Assembly: GCA_903813345.2 (NCBI GenBank)
Contig: CAIIXF020000012.1
Coordinates: 6,409,615-6,471,614, forward strand
Source of the DNA: Owenia fusiformis
Taxonomy: Eukaryota; Annelida; Polychaeta; Sabellida; Oweniidae
DNA: 62,000 nt
Reading direction: 5' to 3'
This document shows positions 32,300 to 44,739 of the stretch, piece by piece. Position numbers and translations under genes: made by a program. The first letter of the stretch is position 1. Each line of letters starts with the position of its first letter. A model generated the notes under the pieces. It was not told where the DNA came from, did not search any database, and saw only the letters and a list, made by a program, of their open reading frames with translations.

Positions 32300-33508
32300 C
32301 TCACCATACTGCACATGGACCTTTGCTATCATTTGTTCGACCGCATTCGCCTTCGCTTCTTAAAAGAGAGCTTCATTGTAATTTATAAGTAAACTGTGAG
32401 CGCAGGGAATACGTTTGATTCTCCCTTAAATTATATTATTACATATCAAAGGGTAGCACATATTGAAGTTTACATGAAGATTTTAGATCTGATTAGCCAT
32501 CATCGTATCTAAGGTGGGGCTATGCCTTTAGAAGGCAACACTTTCTGTTGAAAACCATTCGAAATACGATTTTGGTTTATACCAGTATTTTGCAGTAACA
32601 GTACTTTCTGTATTTTACTTGAACTGAACTGTTGTGCAACTAAGATAATATGAGGAGGAGGTTCTATCAAGTGCATCACTATGTACAATCCCATGATTAA
32701 TATGTATGATAACATCTTATATTAATGTTTAATCTGTTTATTAATCCAGTATCACAAATAATATCATTCAAAATTAAAACATCTGATACGGACAAAATAC
32801 AATATAGAGTCTGATACTAAATTATACAAAAATATATTCCAATATCAGTTGATATAATTTAGTATCACCTCAGATTTAACAGGATTATACCTGTATCATT
32901 TCCTATTATAACATTCATTTTTTAGTATAATACAAATTAAACTAGATTATACCAATGACAAACAGATGGTACTGTATTATACAGTTTGGGAGTTACAAAA
33001 TTCAAAACATATTTCCCCTGCAAAAATCAAATAAGTTTATGTCAAAAGAACTAAATTAAGAAATCTGATGAGATAATTCATTCTTTTTTTATAAAACGTC
33101 CAAATAGTTTAAACACTTAAGCCAAAGAAATAAATAAGACTGAAAACTTATATCCTGTAGAGGAGAAACAATTGGCTTTAACAGCGGATTAGTCTGACTA
33201 ATTACAAATTATTTAAGGGATAAGATTTGATTGAAAAGGGTGACTCTGAGATCAATATTGGACATCCGTTAACATACATTATGCGCCAGTAGCCTGCTTT
33301 TGCATGAAGGGGGGGGGGGGGGGTCAGAACTTAACAATATTCATGGGAGGGAAAGTGACAATTTTGGCCCAAACTCACTCGAAAAGTGGCGGAACTGTGT
33401 GAAAATTTTTTGGCCAGGATTGCTTCATACAGTCGTTAAATGTACAGCTCCCGAGACTGGAGACACAAATCTTTGTTAAACCATAAACATTAGTTCAGAG
33501 ACATACGT
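32300..33508. other. Non-coding stretch, no gene seen
   Basis: AT-rich. 'ctgatactaaattata'-type repeats lie at 32740-32960 and a poly-G run at about 33309-33325. No coding support. Confidence 0.45.
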
Positions 33509-33510
33509 GT

Positions 33511-34353
33511 ATAATCACAGGCTGGTATCGAAAGATTTTTTCGCTGTGACGGAGCATGCTATTTTTCATAAAAACACTAAGAATGCTTCACGATTTATTT
33601 TTTAACTCATATGTTTCGTTATATCAAAGATAATTACTTACTCTATGCAATGGATATATCATTTGCGTGTAACCTTCACTTCTGTTTGAAGTCCAATAAC
33701 GCTAGGAGTAAAATTTATTGAAAACGGCACCAGAGTATCAAACTCAAAAATGTACCATTTCTTTTTTAACTTTTTAATGGCATGATATAGTGACACGATA
33801 ATATTAACATATGTTTTAAGCATAACTCTGAATGTATTAATGAGATATTAATGCATCGGGTCTTTTTATTTTTTTTAATAAAAAATAATATTAATATTTT
33901 TTGTCCGCTGTGACGGAGCATTTTCACAGTTCACATTTGCAACTGCTCCGTCACAGCGGACAAAAAAATTAAACATTATTTTTTATAAAAGAATTAAAAA
34001 GACCAAATACATCAACATCTCATTTATACCTTCATAGTTATGCTGAAACCATGTGTAAATATTATCGTGTCACTACATCGTGCCATTAGAAAGTTAAACA
34101 GGAAATGGTACATTTTGAAGTATGATACTCCGGCGCCATTTTCAATAGCTTTTCTTCCCAGCGTAATTGGACTTCAAACAGAAGTGAAAGTTACCCGCAA
34201 ATGATATATCCATTGCATGGAGTAAGTAATTTTGTATGGTATAACGAAACATATGAGTTAAAAAAATAAATCGTGAAGTATTCTTAGTGTTTTTATGAAA
34301 AATAGCATGCTCCGTCACAGCGGACAAATATTTCGATACCAGCCTGTGATAAT
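33511..34353. mobile_element. Long hairpin (fold-back) element
   Basis: About 400 bp arms are reverse complements over nearly their whole length, from 'aatcacaggctggtatcg' at the left to 'cgataccagcctgtgat' at the right, with the turn near 33930. The motif 'gctgtgacggagca' sits at both ends of each arm. No transposase. The minus-strand frame at 34142-34327 is a by-product. Confidence 0.85.
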
Positions 34354-37300
34354 AAATGTTATTATGAATGTCTGATTAGTTATATTTTATGAAACAAAAG
34401 ATTAAAACTACTGCTTAATCCGTCCCTAGATCCGTCTATTTCCTTGCTTTTTTCCCAACTGCTGATATAATCAGAATCACCTTGATTACAGTTAATGTTT
34501 ATGTTCTTCAATGAGGTTTGCCACAACCAGGCCTGGTGTTTTGACAAACTTGCTTTTAAAAATGGGCCTTATATTGCCGAAAAAATTTGAGCAAAAGTAT
34601 TTTAAAACCTAAGTCAAAAAGATAATTTTCCAGATTACATCATCACTCCCTTTGCTTATGTCTAAGTCCACCACTTGTTCTTCAAGCTTTAGAAAATATT
34701 ATTGGATAACTGATCTTGATTAACTTTAAATTATTACGTTTTGCTGTTATTTTACACTTGTTGTTCACATGGGCGATTGGTCATGACTAATAAAAATAGA
34801 ACCATTAGCAGAAGAAGAAAACAGCTTTAAAATGCTTTTTGTTTGAAGTGTCTAGCTCAATTTTGGAGGAAGTTATATCAATTTTTGTAAAATATCAAAA
34901 AAATCTTAAAAACATTTTGTTTCCTCGCCAATGCCATGATCGCCACCCTCCACCCTCCCCGATTGAAAACCGATTGCACCTGACGGAAAGATGGCTATGT
35001 CCATGCATAATTAATAGTTAAGCATCAATGTAAAATATACTGTGTGCTAAATTTTGATAAAGTTTTGGTCGATTACCTTGTTGATTATACATCATATAGA
35101 ATGTTTATTGGGGGGATTAAATACGAGTTTTGTACAGAAAGCTTATTCAAAATTTTGAGTTTGGTTTAACAAGAGATTATTCTTTAAGACTTAATTTGTT
35201 TGATAATTCCCATATTAATCTGAAATGATTAAACATATGATTGAATGATGTTTTTTGCACCACTGTTGAAACATTCGCTAACAAAGGTGCGATCAAATTT
35301 ATTAGTCATGTAAATCATAGAGGTCATTTATTTGGAGGCATAGAAATGGGTTTTATACCTAGGACATGCTTATTCAAAATACTGTTTAGGTAATCAATAA
35401 AAACAGGAGCTTGTTCTCTAAGACTTATAAAATTTGATAATTCCCAAATTTAACCTGGACTTATGATAATACTTAAATAAGTTTCAATAATAATTTGAAT
35501 TAAAAATCAAAAACAACAATTACACAATCACTCCAATTTGTGTGATTTCGGCAGGAAAGGCATATTTGAATAATGCATGTTTCCTAATATCTTATTACAT
35601 GTAGATGCATTAAATGTGTAATGTATTTGGGCTTGACGGTTCATTGGATTTTTCTTATATTGCAAATGCTTAATTTATCAGTCTGGTGTCATGACTGTTT
35701 GTGTGGTTGGATAAGTGAATACAGGCGCTTGTGTGTGTTTGTTAGACAGGGCTTTTGTTTTAAACTTAATGTGACCATGGTCTTCAGGGAAACAATGGTA
35801 TTAAAAAAAGAAAAAATTCCTTTATTAAAAAATAACTTTCCAATGAGTTAACCGATTAAATCGAAAATTTAACACAATGCTAATCATAGCACGAGGGATA
35901 GTATACAATCAAATATAAATATAAAGAACTGCATTTGCAAATTATTGTTTGTGGAAATTAGAACCCCCTGCTGTAAAAATTAATCCAGTTACTGTAACAA
36001 ATGGATTAATTATTAGTGTGAACGAAACATACAGTATCCACTGATATTATTAATTAGGGAGTAGTGTTTTATTTAAGCATATTGCTCTGACATGTCAACA
36101 TATTCAGTATTTGCATCAGTTTGCCCTACTATGCGTCAGTCTGATCAAAACGTATTGTTTTGTCAGATAAAACAGTTGCAATAAATGTAAAATCTTCATA
36201 TACTTGGTAATTTGAATTTAAAACCAAAATTGCAAATTAAAATGAATAGAGATATTAAATCACAAGTAATCAAGTAACACAGCAATCACGCCAATTTGTC
36301 TGTAATTAAGTCTTTAATCAAAACAGTAATCAAATGTGATACCTTTTATCCTAGGTGACAGAAACAGGCCGCCTGGGTCAGTATTGTTTTTTCTAGAAAT
36401 TTTAAAACTGATCAAAGGTGTCAAATTAATCACGGGGACTGTAAGTATAATCTGCTGACCATTTAAAATTATTTTACAATTTTAAATGGTCAAGATTCAT
36501 AATTTTCTTTGTTTTAAAACAATTCATTGGTGCCATTGTGCCAATGTTTCACTATGTTGCCTTTAAAAATGAGGTTATTGGTATATTCCGAATTTTCAAA
36601 TAAAAAATCAGATTATGAGAATTGAAAAATGACTAAAAACCCCCATATTGGCCCTCTGGCATTCTCGGGACTTGATCAAAATATTGATATGCAAGAAACT
36701 TGTATTAGCATCAATAAGGACATATTTCACATCATACTACTAAGTTTGAAATGTACGTTTTATTATTCAAACCAAACATTGAACTTCGGATTATATTTTA
36801 GATCAGAGAGTTTCAAAAATGATAATCCTGTTGACCAATTACATTACGATTTAATCCCTGGCATGCAATCAAAGTGTTGAAAGAAATCATATGTAATCAG
36901 AAAGTCGGAATAACTTATTGTTCAGATTAATGACGAAGTATTTATTGGAACTTTCATTTAATTTGATTGAATCCTTAGAAATGAGTTCACCTTTCATTAA
37001 ATGTGCCACTATTGAGTAATAATAACAAGTGTGCATAAATGTAATCGACATGTCTGTGTCAACATGTCAGCTAATGTAAACAAATTCTAGCCACAAATGA
37101 GGAATTGTATCATTGAGTATAATCTGTTTTTTCCTATTTGTATCCAGAGACATATAAAACTTTTATATGTCTCTGTTGTATCATATGTATTATAACATCT
37201 GATAACAGATGATATGATGCAGCAAGCAATGATAACAAATTCTACCAGATTCAGACGGGAAACTTCGACATTTTCCGTATCATTCATTGTTATAATATTG

Positions 37301-37529
37301 TCTGATACCTCAACCTATGATAACAGATTAAACTGTATTAAAACAACGTATATCTGTGTATCATATGTTTCTCATACTCTATTAATCTGGGCATTTTACA
37401 TAGTACATGGCATTTCAAGTATAGCTCAATTAACATTATGCAACAATTTAAAACTATAACAAAAAATGTAGTATACAGGTTATGAAAAAAGTCGATTAAA
37501 ACACTTGGAAATACAAAAATGGTTCTTAC
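34354..37529. other. Non-coding stretch, no gene seen
   Basis: About 3 kb of AT-rich DNA. Plus-strand frames at 34839, 35621 and 36629 are short and show no domain, signal peptide with a splice donor, or codon bias that I can defend. Confidence 0.4.
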
Positions 37530-37633
37530 CGATTTTATTTTGCAAATCCGATTACAGTCTCTTCTTTTGTACTTTTTGCATACGGACTTGCATTTTTTGT
37601 AGGTTCCTGGTCCATTTTGTCCGGATCCCGTAA
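37530..37633 (-). CDS. Candidate exon of a small cysteine-rich peptide
   Basis: 104 bp between TTTTCAG and a consensus GTAAGA donor. In the incoming phase-1 frame it is fully open and encodes GSGQNGPGTYKKCKS, then VCKKYKRRDCNRICKIKS. This is a short basic segment with four regularly spaced cysteines (C-x3-C-x8-C-x3-C). The exon leaves in phase 0. It could be joined to the signal-peptide exon at 44678-44729, which ends in phase 1, to make a small secreted peptide; this pairing is an inference over a 7 kb intron. The function is unknown. Confidence 0.45.
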
Positions 37634-38947
37634 CTGAAAAGTAGTATGATAGAGATAACCTGTCATAAAAACATAGGTGACTTCTAAATTATGTGACCAA
37701 ATAATTATACGGTGTTCTGAGTAAAAATCGCCGTAGCAATTGTGACTAAATGGACTATATGGAGAATGCTTGAATAACATTTTAGTTCAATGTTCCGCAG
37801 ATATAAATTCGCAAAGGTTATATTGATAATGCATGGTATTGAACGCACTGCACATTGACTTATAAACAGCACTATTTTAATGTGTATTTGTATTTCCATT
37901 TGAACGTCTAGAGTACCTAATGGGCCCTAATATCACGGTATCTATCCAGGCCCCGCCGACCTCGCGAGCAACGACCTCATGTTAGAAGCGGATCCTCGAG
38001 AGATATGATAAAATTGAAATATTAACGTTGTTATGGAACTTTATTAACTGAAACACAGTAGAACCTTATTTCATTTCATATAAATAATAGACGGTTTTAG
38101 CCAATTAAACACACTTGCCCAATACGCCACTTTGTAACAACCCTTGGTTGTTACTTTTCATATTTCATGCCCAGTTTAATCATTTCATATATATGTTAAT
38201 GTAAATTCTATTATTTCAAATTATTGTAAGGTTAAAGGTCATTTAAACTTTTCCAAACATTTGAATTTGGTACCAGAATAGTTTGATGACCCCTCAGCAT
38301 ATTAGCCAATCAGAGCAGGTTTTACAAAAAGTGGTTGGAGGCATACTTGTAAAACATGGATGAAGTCTGAAATTTATATTGCTGGTTAAGTGATCTTAAA
38401 TGGGGGCTTTAAAAGTCCAAACGTAGGATATTGATAGGATAGCATTTATATAAATATGTCAGGATAATATCATCACACTTTAGCAGGGTAAGGTTGTACA
38501 TTTAGAATGTAATTAGTAGTAAATCAAGTGACCTCGTTTTGAACTTTGTGATTTTTTGCCTGGAATTTTATAACTTCTCTTTCTATCAAGTTTATAGGAT
38601 TAGGCATTAGATCTGTCAATATTATGCAGTCATTTTATATTCTGAATATTACTAGTTAAGTTACATGCAGCTTTAGTGAAGTTCAAGTTGAAGATAGATA
38701 GTGAAATACCAGCATGTGTAATTTAAGTTTGAAGATTTGAAGATAGGTGGCAGGTTGTTCTGTTATTGTTTGTGAAACATGTAGCTATCATGTATTTCAT
38801 ATAAGGTCAGATTTGTAATAGGATCGAAAACTGTATTTGTAACATTATCTTATTTGATACACATTTCTGTTAGACCTTACTATGTAAATATTCATTGTAC
38901 ATATTTCATATCATTTTAGATTAGTTTAATCAATACAGTTACATATA
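37634..38947. other. Non-coding stretch, no gene seen
   Basis: No supported feature. Confidence 0.4.
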
Positions 38948-39888
38948 CAGTGTGACAATAAAACTGGAACCTCCTTAAGTCTTAATAACTTCGTCAATTA
39001 TGCATATTGAGCTTAGTTTTTTGACACATGTATGGTCAACTGAATGCATGACTAGAATATAAAGTTTGAGCACTCTAGCTCAATTAGTCTCTAAATGAAT
39101 AACATTTATATAATGTGCTCCCAATGTGCACCACGACGTTTGATGCAGAGCTGGATTCTTCTTGCAAAATTGGCAATGACCCGACTGCATTCATCTCTGT
39201 CTATCTCTCTAATTAGTCTTCCAATGTTGAGTTTGAGGTCATCAATGGTCAGTAATCCATATGTATACACATTATCCTTGAGATAACCCCACAGATAAAA
39301 ACCTGGGGGGTTCAAATCAGGGGAGTGGGGGGCCTATATGTGGCGGTACGAAAACTGATTAAGCAATCACCAAAATGAGCCTGAAGCCATTGAATGATCT
39401 CATTTGAGGTGTGGGCTGTGGCACAATCTTGTCGGAAAAATTGCTGGTCCATTCTAAAGTCACATCTTCTTCCCAGCGCTCTCCAAAACTTCCGAAAGTT
39501 AGGAATTCTGAGTTGACTGTTGAGTTGTCTTGAGTTCTGACAGATCTCTGCCTCCCCGAATAAGTGGGTTACCATGACTTTTCTTCTTTGTTGGTTTTAC
39601 AGTTCCTTCTGAATAAAACTTCTGTATAAGCCTAAATATCTGTGACTTGCAAGGGGCTCATCTTGCCCTGTGATCTCTCTTATAGGCAGTTTGTGTCTCT
39701 TTATATGATTTTGTCTCGATATACTTTCTCACAATATAAGTATTTTAATATAAGTCTTACAGTACTTATTATGGTTTTATTTTGTCATGCATTCAGTCTA
39801 GTTTCTACCCTGAAAAAATGAAGAATGTAGGTATGATACTTTCCGAGAAATTTGATGATTTATGGGTTCCAGTTTTTTTGTCACCCTG
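38948..39888 (-). mobile_element. Tc1/mariner-superfamily element with degraded transposase
   Basis: The 941 bp element is flanked by TA on both sides. Its inverted ends are CAGTGTGACAATAAAACTGG and CCAGTTTTTTTGTCACCCTG. Minus-strand remnants read FFRQDCATAHTSNEIIQWL, then PHSPDLNPPGFYLWGYLKDN, then EIDRDECSRVIANFARRI and HWEHII, which are typical of the C-terminal half of a DDE transposase. The expected third acidic residue (NPPDF) is Gly here, and frames are broken near 39340. The N-terminal helix-turn-helix is not recognisable. Inactive. Confidence 0.85.
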
Positions 39889-39889
39889 T

Positions 39890-40940
39890 ATATTATATAA
39901 ACCAATCATCTTTTTGTGTTTATCATTTTGGGAGTAAGACAGTATTAGTTTTATAACAAGTTAAAATACAATGACAACCATCACATCATATATACCTCGG
40001 CTTGCATTCCATACACATGAAATATATGTATACACATCTATATATATATTATTTTTTGGTACATATGACTATTGTATTATAAATGTGTTAACATGAAATA
40101 AACTAGCCTTAAAAAAATCACACTCCCTAGTCCTGACCATACGCTACCTTAGTATTTGCAACATATCTTAATTGTGTGTAACGTCACGACTCGTTGAGTG
40201 TGACCCCCTGGTTGTTTCAGCTTTAATGACTGAGGAAAATATACAATTTCTTCTGGCAATATCATATAATCATTTGCATATTTTTCAAATATTTGGTTGC
40301 CATTATTCTATGTTAATTAGCTGTCTTCACTCTCAAATTAATGTTAAAAATTAATCATTTTGCAACAGATTACAATAGTTCATTTGCATAATTCTTAAAC
40401 ATGCTGATCTTAATTTATGATAATCTTACTCTTTCTAGTGCTCCCTCTTCAGAAATTATTATTGTCTGTGAGTGTAGACAGTCAAAAACTCATTGTTGAT
40501 CAAATAAAACCAAATAGGATTTACTCCAAGTAAAAATGTTTATTCAGTCTGCAATAAGGGAATCTGGTGAACTCATTCTATCACTTATTTTGTATTTTTT
40601 ACATTAGTGCCAAAGATAAATCATAGCAAATCCCAGCAAACAAATTATTACTTGTAATTGTGGGGTCAAATCATCAATGAAAAAATATTAGGCAAAAAAT
40701 TCTTTGTCATGTGACACTATATACAGCTACTAAACATATATTCAGATTGTAAATACATGGTTGTATTTCAAGCCTGAAACCAGCTTTTGTCAAGAAGGTG
40801 GACTCTCAAAAATTTGAGGGGGGGATGTCATATTCTTCTCTCTATGATTAGTCTCAATCCAGCTTGGGTTCATTTATTAAAATATTGATTCAATTTTGAA
40901 ATTTTGGTAAAAACAAAACCTGCCAAAATTGTTGATTTTA
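39890..40940. other. Non-coding stretch, no gene seen
   Basis: No supported feature. Confidence 0.4.
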
Positions 40941-40949
40941 CAACTCAAG

Positions 40950-41125
40950 TGTCATGGTAAAAACATGGCATGTCCATGAACATTACCAAACCACTAATTA
41001 CCATGGAAAATCATGGTAAATATCCATGGAAGATTACCATAGGTGTCCATGAATTTCCATGGAAAATACCATATAAAACCATGAATTTCCATGGAAAACC
41101 ATAGATTACCATGGATACAATGGCT
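40950..41125. repeat. CCATGG-rich palindromic simple repeat
   Basis: Variants of 'aattaccatggaaaa' and 'tccatgaatttccatgg' recur in both orientations about ten times. It is a local self-complementary, expanded short motif. Confidence 0.7.
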
Positions 41126-41149
41126 TTTTTCTGAAGGATAGGCTTTATC

Positions 41150-43340
41150 ACTTAAGAACTCTTCTGCCGGGGTCTTTTGAAGATTGAACAATTAACATGG
41201 GGCTCAATATATATTTTTTATTTAAACTTTATGGCTAAATAAATTAAAAATTAGAAATTTTAGAAATGTGCCGGTTTGATTTTTTGAGTCAATATATTAA
41301 TTATAGAAATCTAAAATATTAGAAAATTTCAAAGTGGACTTTTCTTTAGAAAAGGACACTTTGATAAAGCCATATTGATAGCGGCTTATAATGGCAGCCA
41401 ATGGGGATTTTCCAAAATTCAAACTCCTATATCTTTGGAACCAAGTAAAAGAAAAAACAACCCTTCTCATTTTGAAGATAATCATGTTATTGTAAGATAC
41501 TAGAAATATAAGCTTTTTTACTCAAAAACTGTTCTACAAGGGGTCTTATAAAGGTTGATAAATTAACATAAGGCTCGATATAGTTTCTTCATACAACTTA
41601 ACGACTTCATATATTAAAAATAAGACATTTTTAGAAATATGCTTGTTTAATTTTTTTTTTGATTCAATATTTTAACTTTAAAAATCTACAATATTATACA
41701 ATATTATACAAATTCATGGATGACTTTTTGAGAAAAGGACACTTTACTAAAGCCATATTGTTATCGGTTTATTATGGCAGCCAATGAGGACACAATCTAT
41801 TTTATCCTTGTTTTAATAAAACATTTCAGTACATGCATGACCATTTTTCTGGAGCTTAACAATTTTTGTTTTTGAAATATTAACAGATATTTCCCATTAC
41901 ATATATTAAAAATAAGAATTCTTTAGAAATGTGCCTGTTTGATTTTTTTAAGTCAATATTTTATCTATTGAACTCAATATTAGACAATTTCACAGTGGAT
42001 TTTTGAGAAAGGGAAACTTAAATAAAGCCATATAAATTGCAGTTTATAATGTCAGCCAATGGGGATTCTCCAAAATTCAAACTCCTATATCTTTGGAACT
42101 AGGCCAAAGAAAAAACAACCTTTTTTATTTTGAAGGTAATCATGTTATTGCCTATTTATGTTCGGTGGAGCGTAGCGACTTTAGAACATAAATGCTTTCT
42201 ATTGGCTGAACGATGAGTTCAGTTCAATGTAGAGTTATGTGAGTGAGTGGATGTTTTCGTGGTGAAGAAAGACATTCTGAGCTTTGTCACCGTGTAGTCA
42301 ACACATACACTTCGTTTTAATATTCACATTACAGTGTTGTATTCGTAAATTTCAAACATTATGTATCAACTCTTGTAAGAGTATTGTTCAGTAATAATAT
42401 ACATGTAGATAGTGGTTTTGATTGACATACCTTTTCATCTCCAAAGAAACCTCAGTTTAGATGAAGATGGTTTCTTTTTAAAGCTTTTAAGGAGTCCTCG
42501 GTCTCTCATAATAAGAGTAGAGGTTTTAATGGTGCCAATCAGATTCACTTTATACGTATTAATAGTTCTAGGATTCACTGAGATATCATTATACTTTATA
42601 TAGGCTTGATTATTAACGTTAATTTGATCTGTATACATACATTTTACGCACAATGAGTCCTCGATAATCGAACAAACATTTGTGTCTTGTCAACGCCGTC
42701 TTGCGGGATAACGCTACTAATAAACACGGGTGCCAAGTGCTCTCATTCCTTGAAACTGAAAGTTGGTGTTATGTTGAATGACGGGTAGTGATGAGAGAAT
42801 AGAATGTAAGATACTAGGAATATGGGCTTTATTACTCTAGAACTGTTCTGCAGAGGGTCTTGTGAAGATTGATAAATCAACATAGAGCTAAATATAGTTT
42901 TTTATACAACTTAATGGCCACATGTATTAAAAATAAGAAATTTTTAGAAATGTGCCTGTTTGATCTTTTTTAAGTCAATATATTAACTATAGAAATCTAC
43001 AACTTCTGAGAAAAGGATGCTTTAATAAAGCCATATTGATTGCAGTTTATAATGGCAGCCAATGGGGATTCTCCAAAATTCAAACTCCTATATCTTTGGA
43101 ACGAGGTAAAAGAAAAAACTTCTTATTTTGAAGATAATCATGTTATTGTAAGATACTAGGAATATGGGCTTTATTACTCTATAACTGTTCTGCAGGGGGT
43201 CCTGTGAAGATTGATAAATTTACATAGGGCTAAATATAGTTTTTTAACGGCTACATATATCAAAATAAGATTTTTTTTAGAAATAAATGTGCCTGTTTAA
43301 CTGTTCTGCGGGGGGCTTATGAAGATTTATAAATTAACAT
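41150..43340. repeat. Diverged tandem repeat (~280-400 bp units)
   Basis: 'aaagccatattgat' recurs at about 41366, 41748, 42017 and 43027. 'ttcaaactcctatatctttg', 'attttgaagataatcatgtt' and 'gtaagatactag' recur in the same order. The third unit is interrupted at about 42151-42804. Non-coding. Confidence 0.8.
42151..42804. mobile_element. ~650 bp insertion inside the tandem repeat
   Basis: Other units read 'catgttattgtaagatac'. This one reads 'catgttattg', then about 650 bp of unrelated sequence, then 'tgtaagatactagg'. No inverted ends or target duplication are obvious, so the class is unknown. It could be a non-autonomous element or captured sequence. Confidence 0.55.
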
Positions 43341-43511
43341 GGAGCTCAATGTAAATGTGCAATATTTTCGGAGCCTGCTATTAATTCAACTGGAGCCACT
43401 TTTTACCACAACTTCGTTCGATATAAAAAATATATGTATTCGCGATACTTTTGTCAAAAAATGGTGCTTTATATATAGCATGTGCAATTAAAAACCTAAC
43501 TGACTGTACTA

Positions 43512-44376
43512 CACTCCCCTCCATAAGTTTGGCAACCTTTTTTCCCCCATTGAACTACGTGTTAAAGCCTCTATACCTTTGAATTTTTATTTACTTAACC
43601 TGCGATGAAAATACTTATACTATTGATGGAAACGTAATTTGACTTTAATTCCTATACCTCTAAATTTTCTAATTTTTTTCCCTCAATTACAATAGGTCGA
43701 AAATTGATGATGAATTTTGGAAAATCGACATTCCCATGTTAACCAATGGGAAATAGTAGGTTTGCCACAAGTCATATGACAGAATATCGATCCATCCGAG
43801 TCCTTGCAAAAAATACGAGTTAGGCAGGCAATTGAATTTGCTAACTTTATTTAACAAAAAATTGATATGTTTCTCCAGGTTCAACAAAGTTATAGGGCTT
43901 TAAAGTCAAAATTGTTTTCCAAAAGACCTCTCCCATTGAAATAACACAGGAGCAGAAGAATTATTTTCAAAAATGACTTTGAAGCGCTGTAACTTTAATA
44001 TTCATCAAATAAACTAAACTCATAGTGTTAAAAAAAGTTAGACAATTCAATTTTCTATATAAAAATATTTTTTGCTAAATCTTTTACTGAAAAGATATCC
44101 TGATTTCTGATTTGCCCCGAACCCTCCATTTCCCATTGGATTACATGGGAATGACGAGTTTCAAAAATTCATCAAATTTATCATCAATTTTCGACCTATT
44201 GTAATTGAGGAAAAAATTGAGAAAATTTTGAGGTATTGGAAATAAAGTCAAGTTACGTTTTCGTCAATATTATGAGTTACTTCATCGCCGGTTAAGTAAA
44301 TAAAAATTCAAACGTAAAGAGGCGTTAACACGTAGTTCAATGGGGAAAAAGGTTGCCAAACTTATGGAGGGGAGTG
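43512..44376. mobile_element. TA-flanked long inverted-repeat element (Tc1/mariner-type MITE)
   Basis: 865 bp, flanked by TA. It starts CACTCCCCTCCATAAGTTTG and ends with the complement, CAAACTTATGGAGGGGAGTG. Arms of more than 200 bp are mirrored ('attacaataggtcgaaaatt' / 'aattttcgacctattgtaat'). There is no transposase frame. The TA target and end structure fit non-autonomous Tc1/mariner elements. Confidence 0.85.
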
Positions 44377-44677
44377 TATACTAGTGCAATATTAACGTAA
44401 CTTTACTTATTTAATTTTATCTGTAATCTGAATATTGATAAACATGTATCTAGTCTTTCATAGCCGGGAACGGCTGGGCATACAATCCTAACTTTTTAAA
44501 AAACTATTTTTAATATATAATATGTATGTGTGAGACTAAAATGAACTAGTTTACTACTACTACTACTATATTAAATGGGGGTACATGTACCTTAACTAAG
44601 ATTTGAGTTCTCAATTAAATATTGAAATCTGTTTTACAACAAAAAGTGTCGAATTGGAAAATTACATTCGTACTTAC

Positions 44678-44729
44678 CGAATACGCCAGATACAAGTATA
44701 ACCAAAGTCAAACTTATCATGAAATGCAT
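44678..44729 (-). CDS. First coding exon: signal peptide
   Basis: ATG at 44729-44727 opens MHFMISLTLVILVSGVFG, a textbook secretory signal: short polar start, hydrophobic core, small residues at the end. A consensus GTAAGTAC donor follows in phase 1. TATAAATA lies just upstream of the ATG and CATAAAAATG further up, so a promoter nearby is plausible but unproven. The exon lies 3' of the TSP1-gene stop codon, so it starts another gene, possibly that of the Cys-rich exon at 37530-37633, which accepts phase 1. Confidence 0.5.
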
Positions 44730-44739
44730 TTTCAATGGC

